From Pinguiococcus pyrenoidosus (Eukaryota; Sar; Pinguiophyceae; Pinguiochrysidales; Pinguiochrysidaceae): 16,613 bases of DNA. The stretch lies in assembly GCA_019677205.1 (NCBI GenBank), contig JAAMXY010000254.1:1-16613 (forward strand), written 5' to 3'. The notes below the pieces were generated by a model. It was not told the DNA's origin and did no database searches. It saw only the letters and a list, made by a program, of their open reading frames with translations. Shown here piece by piece: positions 9,845 to 16,613 of this stretch (its first letter is position 1; every line of letters starts with the position of its first letter). Both the position numbers and the translations under genes were made by a program.

Positions 9845-10286
9845 ATAGGAGCGACACAGAAGGAAACGAGACCCACCTGCGGGGACAGCCACCGGGCTAT
9901 CCTAGTGCGGTGCGCAAAACGCAGACAGGAGACTTCCAACGGACAACAAAAAAGGGTTTGCCGCGCATCAAGCCTAAGGCATCCAGCGCGTCGCGCGCGC
10001 TGCTTCTCGATTGAACCATACACAAAGGCCATCTTACAAAGCTTGCCACCATTACTGCTTCGCTTGAACTACTTGGCCGGCGCCGCAACCGGGCAACCGG
10101 GCACACGGAGTCCCTTCACTTCCATCTTCCCACCTCATACATCATCTGTAACCGTCACGAAACCATCAACTGCCGATGCGACCTATTGCCGCTCGACCAG
10201 ACCAGGACCTATGTCCCGAGTGCTTTCTTTCCTCCACGGCGCTTTCCTGAAAATGACGCAGAAGAGCAAACAGGAAGCGCAGTCCT
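9845..10286. other. Convergent 3'-3' intergenic region
   Basis: This 442-bp gap lies between the stop codons of the OSCA-WW and HMGR-RRM genes and should contain both 3' UTRs and polyadenylation sites. No AATAAA is seen on either strand. A short direct repeat CAACCGGG occurs at about 10087-10102. Frames crossing the region look like shadows of the neighbouring gene. I see no further gene here. Confidence 0.6.
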
Positions 10287-13200
10287 TCACGCTTTCGCGG
10301 ATCCCGCGTTGCCGCGAGGGCGAGACTTTCCACGACCGACCTTGGCGCGCTGGCCATGAGACCTGTTGCGTGTATCCCGGTGGCTTCTTTCCCTTTCCCG
10401 TTCCCTCTTCCCGCCTCCGTCAAGTTTCTCAGAAGCGGAGGCGGCAGCGGAAGCGGAAGCGGATGTGGAAGCAGAATCAGGCTTTGGCTTGGCGGCGTAC
10501 TTCTTCGCCGCACCCTGGTCCTTGTGCGGCGCTTCCTGGTCCTTGTACGGTGCCTCCTCTGAAGAGCCTTGCTTCGACTTCGGCGAGCTCCGCGTGCGGG
10601 AGCGCTGGAGCGGCTTCACGCTCAGGACCTGCGACGAGTTGCGTAGGGAGAACGGTTCCTTCCGCCCGCGAAGCACCGCCTGAGCCTGTTCCGCCGAATC
10701 AAAGTGCAAGAAGGCCATGTTCCTGCCTGGTGTGTCTATCCGTGAGGGCGCTCCCCAAGGCCCCGAGAAGCAGTTCGCAAGCTCTTCCGCTGTCACATCG
10801 TCGGGGACGTTCCTCACGTAGACTCCCATGTGATCAACGTCCGATTCTGCGTTGCCTCGGGACGATCCGGCGCCTTCTTTCGCGCGGGGATTGGCCTTGG
10901 GATTGGCCTTGGGATTGGCGCTCCGTTGCCGCGGCTTTGGCTTGGAGCGCGGCTTGATGCTCGGCTCCGGTCCTGGGAGATGGTCATCATCTTCCGCAGG
11001 GTTCGGCTCCGGACTCGGCAGCTGAGGCTGCTTGGTTTTGGTCCCTTTGGGTTTGAAGGAGCCTCCTCGGCGTCCCGGGGCAGGCGAGACAATACTATTT
11101 TCCTCGCCGGCACCCTGACTGCCTTTGCGACTCCGCATTATGTCCTCCGCGACCTTCTGAGCATCCTCCATCTGCTTCTGCGTGAACTGGCTTTTGTCTA
11201 ATGGGATTGTGTACATGGCCTCTGACTCGTCGAAGCTGGGCACCACATCAGCCTTCTCTTCTGAGTGCAGGAACGTCTCCGACTTGGAGTCGCTTTCAAT
11301 TTCCCCGTCTCCCTGGGCCTGCTCAATCGCCGGAGCTTGGCGCTCCGGGATGCGCGTATCCGCTCGAGGCGCTTCGCTGCTGGCTGTCTGCCCGTCCGGT
11401 GCGCTCTCTCTCAGCAGCGGCGCCTGCTGATTCTCAAGGCTGGGCTGCTGCATGGGTGGAAGCGGGATGGACGTCGACGCTAGCGGTCCGGTGCCCGTCG
11501 AGAAAGCCGGTTGATCCAAGCTGGATAGGCCTCCGTGGGCTGGTTGGTTCCCATGTGGAGGCGGCTGGCCCGGCGCCCCCTGCAGGACCGATTCTGCGTT
11601 CGAGGTCGAATGACCGAGCGCCACTTGCGAGTCTCGCAGCCCGGATTGTGGCATCATCCGCGCTGAAGCGGGTGGCCCGAAAAATCCTCCTGCGCCCGCC
11701 GGGTTCGTACCAAGACGGGGCTCGGAATGAGCGATGTGTGATGGTGGCATACCCCGCGGACCCATCTGGAACTGCTGCGTATGCTGGCTCATCAGCACAT
11801 TTGCTGATCCGGGTCCCGATCCCGATCCCGGTCCTTGTCCTTGTGCTTGTCCTTGTCCGTGTCCGTGAGCTTGTCCTTGTCCTTGAGCTTGTCCTCGGGC
11901 CTGAGCTTGACCTGGCGAAGGTGCTGGCGCTGGCGCTGGCGCTGGCGCTGGAGCGGGCGCCATGCGCTGGTCGAAGGCATGAGCGGTGGTGTTTCTTCCG
12001 TGGCGCTGGTGAGCTTCCACTAGCGTGTGGGTGCTCAGAGCGGCCATGAGACTTAGCTCTCCAGCTAGGATGGTGCTAACCACTGCCCCCGCGAGCCGCA
12101 CGCTGCGTGTGCCGGGAGGTTCTCCCAGCTGCGCGTCGCTTGCGCCACAGGCGTTCAAGAGCTTCAGGCAGCTCTGCTGCGCCGACAGCCTCGTTCCGCC
12201 ACCGACAGTGCCGACACAGAGCGCCGGACAGGTGACCGTGACGTGGAGCCAGGGTCCATCGCCGGCGTTGGGATGCGGAGTCGAGCTTGGGTTTCCGTAC
12301 CCACCGGGAGGGACGGCCTCCATCGTCGTGAGGCAATGGCTAGCCTCCACCACCTGAGCCGGATCTTGCCCGCAGGCGAGAAACATGGCTGCGGCCACGT
12401 TCGCGGCGTGCGCGTTGAACCCTCCGATACTGCCGGCGACCGCGCTGCCGACCAGGTTCTTCCACACGTTCGCGTTCACCATCGCCGTGACCGTGGACTT
12501 GAGCACGTCCTGCACCACGCGCGGGGGGAGAATGCACTCCGCCACCATGCTATGTCCGCGGCCTTCAATCCAGTTGATGGCCGCGGGCTTCTTGTCGGCG
12601 CAGGTGTTCCCACTGAGCGCCAGCACCTCCATGCGCGGGAACCGGAGGCGCAGGCCGTCCAGGATCGCGTGCACTCCTTTGGTGCACATGTTCATGCCCA
12701 TGGCGTCACCGGTGTCGCACTTGAACCGCAGATAGACGTGCCTCCCGGCCATCTGCGCGGAGACATGCTTGAGCGAGCCGTAGCTGGTGGTGCGGCCGAA
12801 CGCGTCTGACATCAGCGCCCAGCCTTCCGGAGACATGACGAAGCCGCGGAACGCGTAGGCCTCTTGAATGTGAGGCAGTGCCACGACCGGCGCGCGAGTC
12901 ATGCCCGAGGCAGTCACGACAGCCGACGCGCCGCCGCTGAGCGAGACGGCCTTGCAGCCTCTGTTGACCGAGGCGACCAGGCCCCCTTCCGTGGTGGCCA
13001 GGGGAATGCGGAGCAGGGTGCCGTTCACGTTCAGCGGCCCGGCAAGACCGACCGGAATGGGCACGTATCCCACGACGTTCTCGCAGTTGTGACCGAAGAC
13101 TTTGTCGTACTGCAAACCAGTGGTCGGGAGATCCGCGCTGATGTTCGGCTCCGGGATGAGCGCCTGCCGCCGCAGATGCACCGCCTTGGCATACACGTCG

Positions 13201-13376
13201 TCGGCTGCGTTCTCCTCCGCCAGCATGACCAGCTCCAGCGCATGCGGCGGCAGGCGGCCGCTCCGGACCCGCGCAACGATCTCGTCGTCGGTCATTCCCG
13301 ACCTCTCGATGGGGTTCAGAGCCATTGGCGCCACCGCAGCTGCTTGGAAGGCCCTATCTGGCGCGCTGCCGTTCAT
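10287..13376 (-). CDS. HMG-CoA reductase catalytic domain fused to a C-terminal G3BP-like RRM (single exon)
   Basis: The N-terminal half should reduce HMG-CoA to mevalonate with NADPH, the committed step of sterol and isoprenoid synthesis. One uninterrupted frame of 1029 residues starts at ATG 13376; the frame is open for about 150 bp more upstream but has no earlier ATG. The class I HMGR domain spans about 43-465 with the expected catalytic residues: Glu130 (TTEGGLVAS), Lys262 (ADKKPAAINW), Asp338 (CGQD), His456 (LVEAH), plus DAMGMNM at 224-230. An extra G/P/N-rich loop of about 15 residues lies near 356-374. There is no transmembrane segment before the domain, whereas most eukaryotic HMGRs are ER-anchored. 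Residues 470-850 are low-complexity (AP, QG, P/S/E). An RRM follows at 852-922 (RNP2 VYVRNV, RNP1 RNMAFLHF), then a Lys/Arg/Ser-rich tail. The RRM and tail resemble G3BP without its NTF2 domain. The HMGR call is near certain; the single-protein fusion is likely but needs transcript proof. Confidence 0.9.
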   Translation of the reverse strand: MNGSAPDRAFQAAAVAPMALNPIERSGMTDDEIVARVRSGRLPPHALELVMLAEENAADDVYAKAVHLRRQALIPEPNISADLPTTGLQYDKVFGHNCENVVGYVPIPVGLAGPLNVNGTLLRIPLATTEGGLVASVNRGCKAVSLSGGASAVVTASGMTRAPVVALPHIQEAYAFRGFVMSPEGWALMSDAFGRTTSYGSLKHVSAQMAGRHVYLRFKCDTGDAMGMNMCTKGVHAILDGLRLRFPRMEVLALSGNTCADKKPAAINWIEGRGHSMVAECILPPRVVQDVLKSTVTAMVNANVWKNLVGSAVAGSIGGFNAHAANVAAAMFLACGQDPAQVVEASHCLTTMEAVPPGGYGNPSSTPHPNAGDGPWLHVTVTCPALCVGTVGGGTRLSAQQSCLKLLNACGASDAQLGEPPGTRSVRLAGAVVSTILAGELSLMAALSTHTLVEAHQRHGRNTTAHAFDQRMAPAPAPAPAPAPAPSPGQAQARGQAQGQGQAHGHGQGQAQGQGPGSGSGPGSANVLMSQHTQQFQMGPRGMPPSHIAHSEPRLGTNPAGAGGFFGPPASARMMPQSGLRDSQVALGHSTSNAESVLQGAPGQPPPHGNQPAHGGLSSLDQPAFSTGTGPLASTSIPLPPMQQPSLENQQAPLLRESAPDGQTASSEAPRADTRIPERQAPAIEQAQGDGEIESDSKSETFLHSEEKADVVPSFDESEAMYTIPLDKSQFTQKQMEDAQKVAEDIMRSRKGSQGAGEENSIVSPAPGRRGGSFKPKGTKTKQPQLPSPEPNPAEDDDHLPGPEPSIKPRSKPKPRQRSANPKANPKANPRAKEGAGSSRGNAESDVDHMGVYVRNVPDDVTAEELANCFSGPWGAPSRIDTPGRNMAFLHFDSAEQAQAVLRGRKEPFSLRNSSQVLSVKPLQRSRTRSSPKSKQGSSEEAPYKDQEAPHKDQGAAKKYAAKPKPDSASTSASASAAASASEKLDGGGKRERERERSHRDTRNRSHGQRAKVGRGKSRPRGNAGSAKA
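10887..10920. repeat. 12-bp tandem repeat encoding N-P-K-A units
   Basis: The + strand unit GGGATTGGCCTT occurs twice, followed by a partial third copy. On the coding strand it gives N-P-K-A-N-P-K-A-N-P-R just before the RRM of the HMGR-RRM protein. It looks like an in-frame minisatellite in a basic linker. Confidence 0.9.
11807..11960. repeat. Compound hexanucleotide repeats encoding G/S, Q/G/A and (AP)n linker
   Basis: Three adjacent short repeat arrays are seen on the + strand: GATCCC/GGTCCC-type units (encoding Gly-Ser/Gly-Pro), CCTTGT-type units (Gln-Gly/Gln-Ala), and CTGGCG units at about 11919-11960 (seven Ala-Pro pairs, residues 473-486). They begin directly after the HMGR catalytic domain and form the start of the linker to the RRM. 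All preserve the reading frame, which supports selection for an open frame across this joint. Confidence 0.9.
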
Positions 13377-13733
13377 GAGCAGCTGACTGGAGGGGACAAG
13401 AGCCCAAAACGGGCGCGAAACCGAGCAACCTGTGCCGAAGCCACAGGTCCGTGGATCAGCTGACGGATCGGGTGGCGCCGCGCGCGCCGCATTCGCGTAC
13501 CTTCGTCTCGGCTTGCCGACCAGCGTCTTTCAAAATGAGAGTCTCGCGGATCCCGGTGGAAACGCGCGCGACACGGCTGGAGCGGCGCTTCGGCCAATGC
13601 AAAGGCCTTCTGGAAATGGCGGGAAACTCCTCGATTTCTTGATTTTGGGATTTTTTTTTGGTTTTTGGTTTTTGATTTGCGTCAAAGTTGTTTTGATTTC
13701 TTGCATCGGCCGAAACAGGCGCAACGAAAAGAA
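13377..13733. promoter_or_regulatory. Divergent promoter region between HMGR-RRM and the unrecognised gene
   Basis: This 357-bp gap separates two divergently oriented start codons. Its right third (13636-13690) is very T-rich on the + strand, ends in the acceptor-like GCCGAAACAG just before the ATG at 13734, and is unlike the GC-rich surroundings. A 9-bp direct repeat GATTTCTTG lies at 13633-13641 and 13695-13703. On the - strand a pyrimidine-rich acceptor-like sequence ending CCCCTCCAG lies 11 bp upstream of the HMGR ATG, so a 5' UTR intron is possible on that side as well. No TATA box was identified with confidence. Confidence 0.4.
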
Positions 13734-14807
13734 ATGAAGCAGCACATCCACGTTCGTGATTGGTGTAATTTGTACGCCGCTGTGCTTTATTCCCGCCGAC
13801 TACGGCGGCAGGGGCGTTTCGTTCGGAAACTGCGCTTCACTACCGAGAGTTTCCCGCCAAAACCCCTCAAAAAGATCTTCGAATCCATAGCTGTCTGGCG
13901 TTCCATGGATGTCGGGCTTGAATCCAATCGGTACCTCCTCGACTTGCCCAAGGCTCTCCAAGATGCCATTCGCGAGACCAGGAAGAGCCTCGGGACGCCC
14001 GAAGACGCTGCACCAGCGGGCACTGCCGAGCAGGCGGCGGAAGATACACCGGTGTCTTTCAAGCTGTACTTAGATTTTGCTTCCCAAGGCCTTTTGGCGC
14101 CCGAGAATCTCGAGAGCGGAAAGGCGGCTGACGTAAGTGGCGAGGATCTTGTTTTTCAGCTCCCGTGGCGTCGGCCGCATCCCCTCCTCGGCGCGAAGCT
14201 GCCATGCGTCGAAGTGCCCCCTCCAGTTCTGTGCCTAAGGCCCCTGGAGCTCTTCGACTACCAGTTTGTGTTCCCGGATGACGACGCTCAAGAGAGAAGT
14301 GGACAGGCCGTGAACGACGTCTGGTATGCGGATGGCGCGCACGGTGGAGAGAGGTGGCAGCGGGCGGCGCGAGCTCTGTACGTTGCATGCCAAAGCGAGG
14401 CGAGCATAGACGAAGCTCGCATGATAGCCACGCCGGTGGATCGTGCGATATCTGCGGAGGAGTGGAGCAAAGGATGGCAGGCACTGCCCGCGCAGCACCG
14501 CCCTGGCTACGCGCGCTTGTCGCGGCTTGTCCTTTCCTTAGGCGACGGCGAGAGTCACCTGCTGCTCTTCTCGCTGTTGCCAGAGCTGCTTTCATCCCTC
14601 GAGGTGGCTGCGAGCGACGTGGATGCCTTTGCGAACACCCTGGCAGCAACCACGGTATCGTCACCCCTTCGGGCGCGACTGAGCCTGGAGCGCTTTCGAG
14701 ATCTTCTGCTTGGCATGAGTTTGCCGAAGATGTTCCCAGAAGACTCCGTAGGCCTTGCCGTTGAAGAGGCATTGGCGGCGGCGTTTCTGCGCAGGCCCTC
14801 AGGCTGA
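13734..14807 (+). CDS. Unrecognised protein of 357 residues
   Basis: I do not recognise this family. The ATG at 13734 is used because the upstream extension of the frame starts only with TTG inside a T-rich, probably untranslated tract. The first 45 residues are basic and arginine-rich with few acidic residues (VRDWCNLYAAVLYSRRLRRQ), which could suit a mitochondrial presequence or a nucleic-acid contact. The rest alternates helical, leucine-rich stretches with a proline-rich segment (LPCVEVPPPVLCLRP, about 160-175) and an acidic patch (FVFPDDDAQE, about 187). The C-terminal 100 residues look helical (LLLFSLLPELLSSLEVAASD). No clear transmembrane helix, zinc-binding motif or nucleotide-binding motif is visible. 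A 27-bp intron-like stretch at 14133-14159 lies within the frame. It is divergent from HMGR-RRM and convergent with the Acl4-like gene. It is probably a real gene because the frame stays open with gene-like composition, but that evidence is modest in GC-rich DNA. Confidence 0.6.
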   Translation: MKQHIHVRDWCNLYAAVLYSRRLRRQGRFVRKLRFTTESFPPKPLKKIFESIAVWRSMDVGLESNRYLLDLPKALQDAIRETRKSLGTPEDAAPAGTAEQAAEDTPVSFKLYLDFASQGLLAPENLESGKAADVSGEDLVFQLPWRRPHPLLGAKLPCVEVPPPVLCLRPLELFDYQFVFPDDDAQERSGQAVNDVWYADGAHGGERWQRAARALYVACQSEASIDEARMIATPVDRAISAEEWSKGWQALPAQHRPGYARLSRLVLSLGDGESHLLLFSLLPELLSSLEVAASDVDAFANTLAATTVSSPLRARLSLERFRDLLLGMSLPKMFPEDSVGLAVEEALAAAFLRRPSG

Positions 14808-14995
14808 AGAGGGTATGGTATCCGCAAGGAGGAGGCGTCGCCTTGCGACCAGTGCGTCAGCGAAATGGACGCGTTTCTCAGCACCCCGCAATGCGTCCGC
14901 AGTCAATTGATCTCATTCTCAGTTGTCAAGTCCGCCACGACGCCTACAACCGCCTGTGCACGCCCCGCCAAGCCTTCTCTGCCCTTCGCTATCCT

Positions 14996-16270
14996 TCATC
15001 GGCTCTGGCCAGGCCGTGCATCTGCATCCGCTTCCGCGACTTCCTCCATTGCGTTCCCTTGCTCCTCTCGCACGCCCGGCTCGCCGTCGCCCTGGGAAGG
15101 AAGAAGGGCCTGCTGCCGCTGGACGGCTGCTTCCTGCTCCTCGTACGGAAAGTCTTCTCCCAGCTCCGCAAAGGCGTCTCGGATCTTCCCTAGCATCTGC
15201 TGGGCTTGCCGGAAGGCATCTCTCGCGACCGTCAGGTCCGGGGGCACCATCAGCTGCGCTGCGCAGCCAAGCAAGAACCACTGCTCCACGTTGTCTTCAT
15301 CTTCCTCGAGGCAGCCATGGATGACCTCCGCCGCCCGCTCTGCGCACTTTCCGCAGAGGCCGCCGTGCCCCCCTTCCTCTATGACTGCCTGCGAGGCACA
15401 CTCTATCAGGATCTTCGTGAGCGATATTCGAAGCTCCAGCTCCGGACCAACGGGTACGTCTGCCTGGGCATCTTCGCCAGCTTGCAGCGCGGCCAGGGCC
15501 GTCGTCGCCCCCGCAACCTCCCGGATCAACTTCTGTGTTCTTTCCGAGGCCTCCAGGGCGAGGAGAGCCGCCTCCTGCTGTCTATTCTGGCTCAGCCGGA
15601 GCGAGGCCAGCGCCTGAGGAAGCTCAGGGGCGCCTTCGTCGAACTGTTGTGCTTCTCGGAGGGATCGCTCGCAGGCCTCTTCGGCTCCCTTCTCGGTGCA
15701 CAGATCTGTCATGTAAAGCTCCGCTACTGAGACCTTCGCGCTGCAGATCTGCTTGCGAACGGTCTGGGCATCCGCTGCTCCCTGTAGCCTGCCCATCAGC
15801 AAGGACACGGCTTTGGAGTACGCCGCGAGGGCGTCCGCCCCCTCCAGAAGCTGCGCCAGGTCCAGCCAGCGAAGCGGAGAGGACTCGGGCCGCAGCTCGC
15901 AGCCTCGTCGCAAAAGTGCTCGAGCTCCGTCCTACATTATGCCGCAAGGCAAGAAACTGCGCAGTCAGCCGACGATGGCTCCTCTTTCCGTTTGCCTTCA
16001 CCGTTCTCGATCCAGGTCTCTTGGGGGGCGAAGAGGAGAGCAAAGAGGGGATTTCATCTCTTCGGAAACTCCGTAGGAACTTACGGCGTCTCCGAGGGAA
16101 AGCATCGTCCCAGCAGCACCGTCTAAGGCGGCCTCGTGGTCGCTCTGCTGCTCGAGGGCCCGCTGGAAGAACCTCAGCGCGAGTTCCGGCTCCGCGCTGT
16201 GCATGGCATTTTCACCTCCAGCCACCAGTTTGCTCACGGGGTGAGAAGCGTCCATCGGCTGCGTCTCCAT
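14996..16270 (-). CDS. Acl4-like TPR protein, assembly chaperone of ribosomal protein eL4 (two exons)
   Basis: The yeast homologue Acl4 captures newly made ribosomal protein eL4 (Rpl4) and delivers it to pre-60S particles in the nucleus; the same role is inferred here. Exons are 16270-16085 and 15931-14996 (373 residues), joined across a 153-bp intron (15932-16084; donor GTAAGT, acceptor ATGTAG), phase 0. The ATG at 16270 is the first in frame. Helical TPR pairs run through the protein: LALRFFQRALEQQSDHEAAL (about 29-49), ALLRRGCELRPESSPLRWLD (spanning the splice junction), AELYMTDLCTEKGAEEACER, PQALASLRLSQNRQQEA, and DNVEQWFLLGCAAQ. The AELYMTDLC and ASLRLSQNR blocks are what led me to the Acl4 family rather than TPR proteins in general. 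The last 50 residues are acidic and glutamine-rich, as in the yeast protein. Without the intron the first TPR would be lost, which supports the spliced model. Confidence 0.82.
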
Positions 16271-16413
16271 TTCTGGCACGCAGCGAACGGCGGAGGCGTC
16301 AAAGCCCACGTGTTGCCCGCGTGGCTACTTTGGCGTCGTCTGTTTCGTCGGCGCAAGGCCAGTCGGAGATTTAGCGATGTTCTTAACAATATACGCCCGC
16401 ATGTTTCGCCGTT

Positions 16414-16443
16414 GTGAGACGGTGAGAGGTGAGACGGTGAGAT
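16414..16443. repeat. 15-bp tandem repeat upstream of the Acl4-like gene
   Basis: GTGAGACGGTGAGAG is followed directly by GTGAGACGGTGAGAT, two copies differing at the last base. It is non-coding and lies about 145 bp upstream of the Acl4-like start codon, in the region that should hold its promoter. On the minus strand it reads as repeated CTCAC/CCGTC elements. Confidence 0.85.
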
Positions 16444-16555
16444 GAGTTCCCTTCTTATGTTGATTGCTATAGACATCCAAACAGGAGCAGGGAGCAGGCA
16501 CGTGCGAGGTACCGAGAGAAGACTACTCGGGACCTAAGTACTTTTCCTTTTCCAG

Positions 16556-16613
16556 AGAGCTCCGGTGACGTGGACAGCGGAGAACGGCCCTTGATCGACG
16601 TGTCCGATAGCGG
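16556..16613 (+). CDS. Possible exon of a gene running off the right edge
   Basis: A pyrimidine-rich stretch ending TTTTCCTTTTCCAG (AG at 16554-16555) looks like a 3' splice site. The sequence after it is open to the window edge in one frame (from 16558: S-S-G-D-V-D-S-G-E-R-P-L-I-D-V-S-D-S). This fits the alternating strand pattern, which predicts a (+) gene here. With only 58 bases and no start codon it cannot be identified and may not be coding. Confidence 0.3.

Noticed and set aside
9905-10957. 350-codon + strand frame crossing the 3' end of the HMGR-RRM gene
   Set aside because: No domain is seen and it lies mostly antisense to the RRM and basic tail, so it is a shadow frame.
1-16613. 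CRISPR arrays, transposons, viral genes or bacterial operons
   Set aside because: No spaced repeats, transposase or integrase motifs, terminal inverted repeats or capsid-like products were seen. The repeats present are short in-frame minisatellites or a single 15-bp duplication.

Overview
This is a gene-dense, GC-rich piece of a nuclear genome from a microbial eukaryote. The genes contain short GT-AG introns (61-153 bp, mostly with a CTGAC or CTAAC branch-like motif), the proteins belong to eukaryotic families (ABCA transporter, MIF4G, OSCA/TMEM63-like channel, class I HMG-CoA reductase, Acl4-like ribosome chaperone), and there are no operons or bacterial signals. The ABCA C-terminal half resembles what I recall of oomycete ABCA proteins, so a stramenopile or related SAR protist is my best guess. 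The species is not recognisable.

Layout, left to right: (1) 1-964 (+), the 3' end of an ABCA-type ABC transporter; (2) 1153-5081 (-), an ankyrin + MIF4G protein with RGG/RD-rich ends and a polyQ tract; (3) 6412-9844 (+), an OSCA/TMEM63 (CSC1-like) membrane protein whose tail, after four introns, carries two WW domains; (4) 10287-13376 (-), a single open frame joining a soluble HMG-CoA reductase catalytic domain to a G3BP-like RRM; (5) 13734-14807 (+), an unrecognised protein; (6) 14996-16270 (-), an Acl4-like TPR chaperone; (7) possibly the first visible exon of another (+) gene at 16556 to the edge. Neighbouring genes alternate strictly in strand, so gaps are alternately 3'-3' and 5'-5'.

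The two items most worth attention are domain fusions: HMG-CoA reductase with an RNA-binding tail and no membrane anchor, and a mechanosensitive-type channel that has a PPxY motif at its N-terminus and tandem WW domains at its C-terminus. Three of the six main genes (MIF4G protein, HMGR-RRM, Acl4-like) have an RNA or translation theme, and two of these share a short related helix-like motif. There is no sign that the genes form one pathway. Gene models were spliced by eye using frame, splice consensus and domain continuity; none is backed by transcripts.
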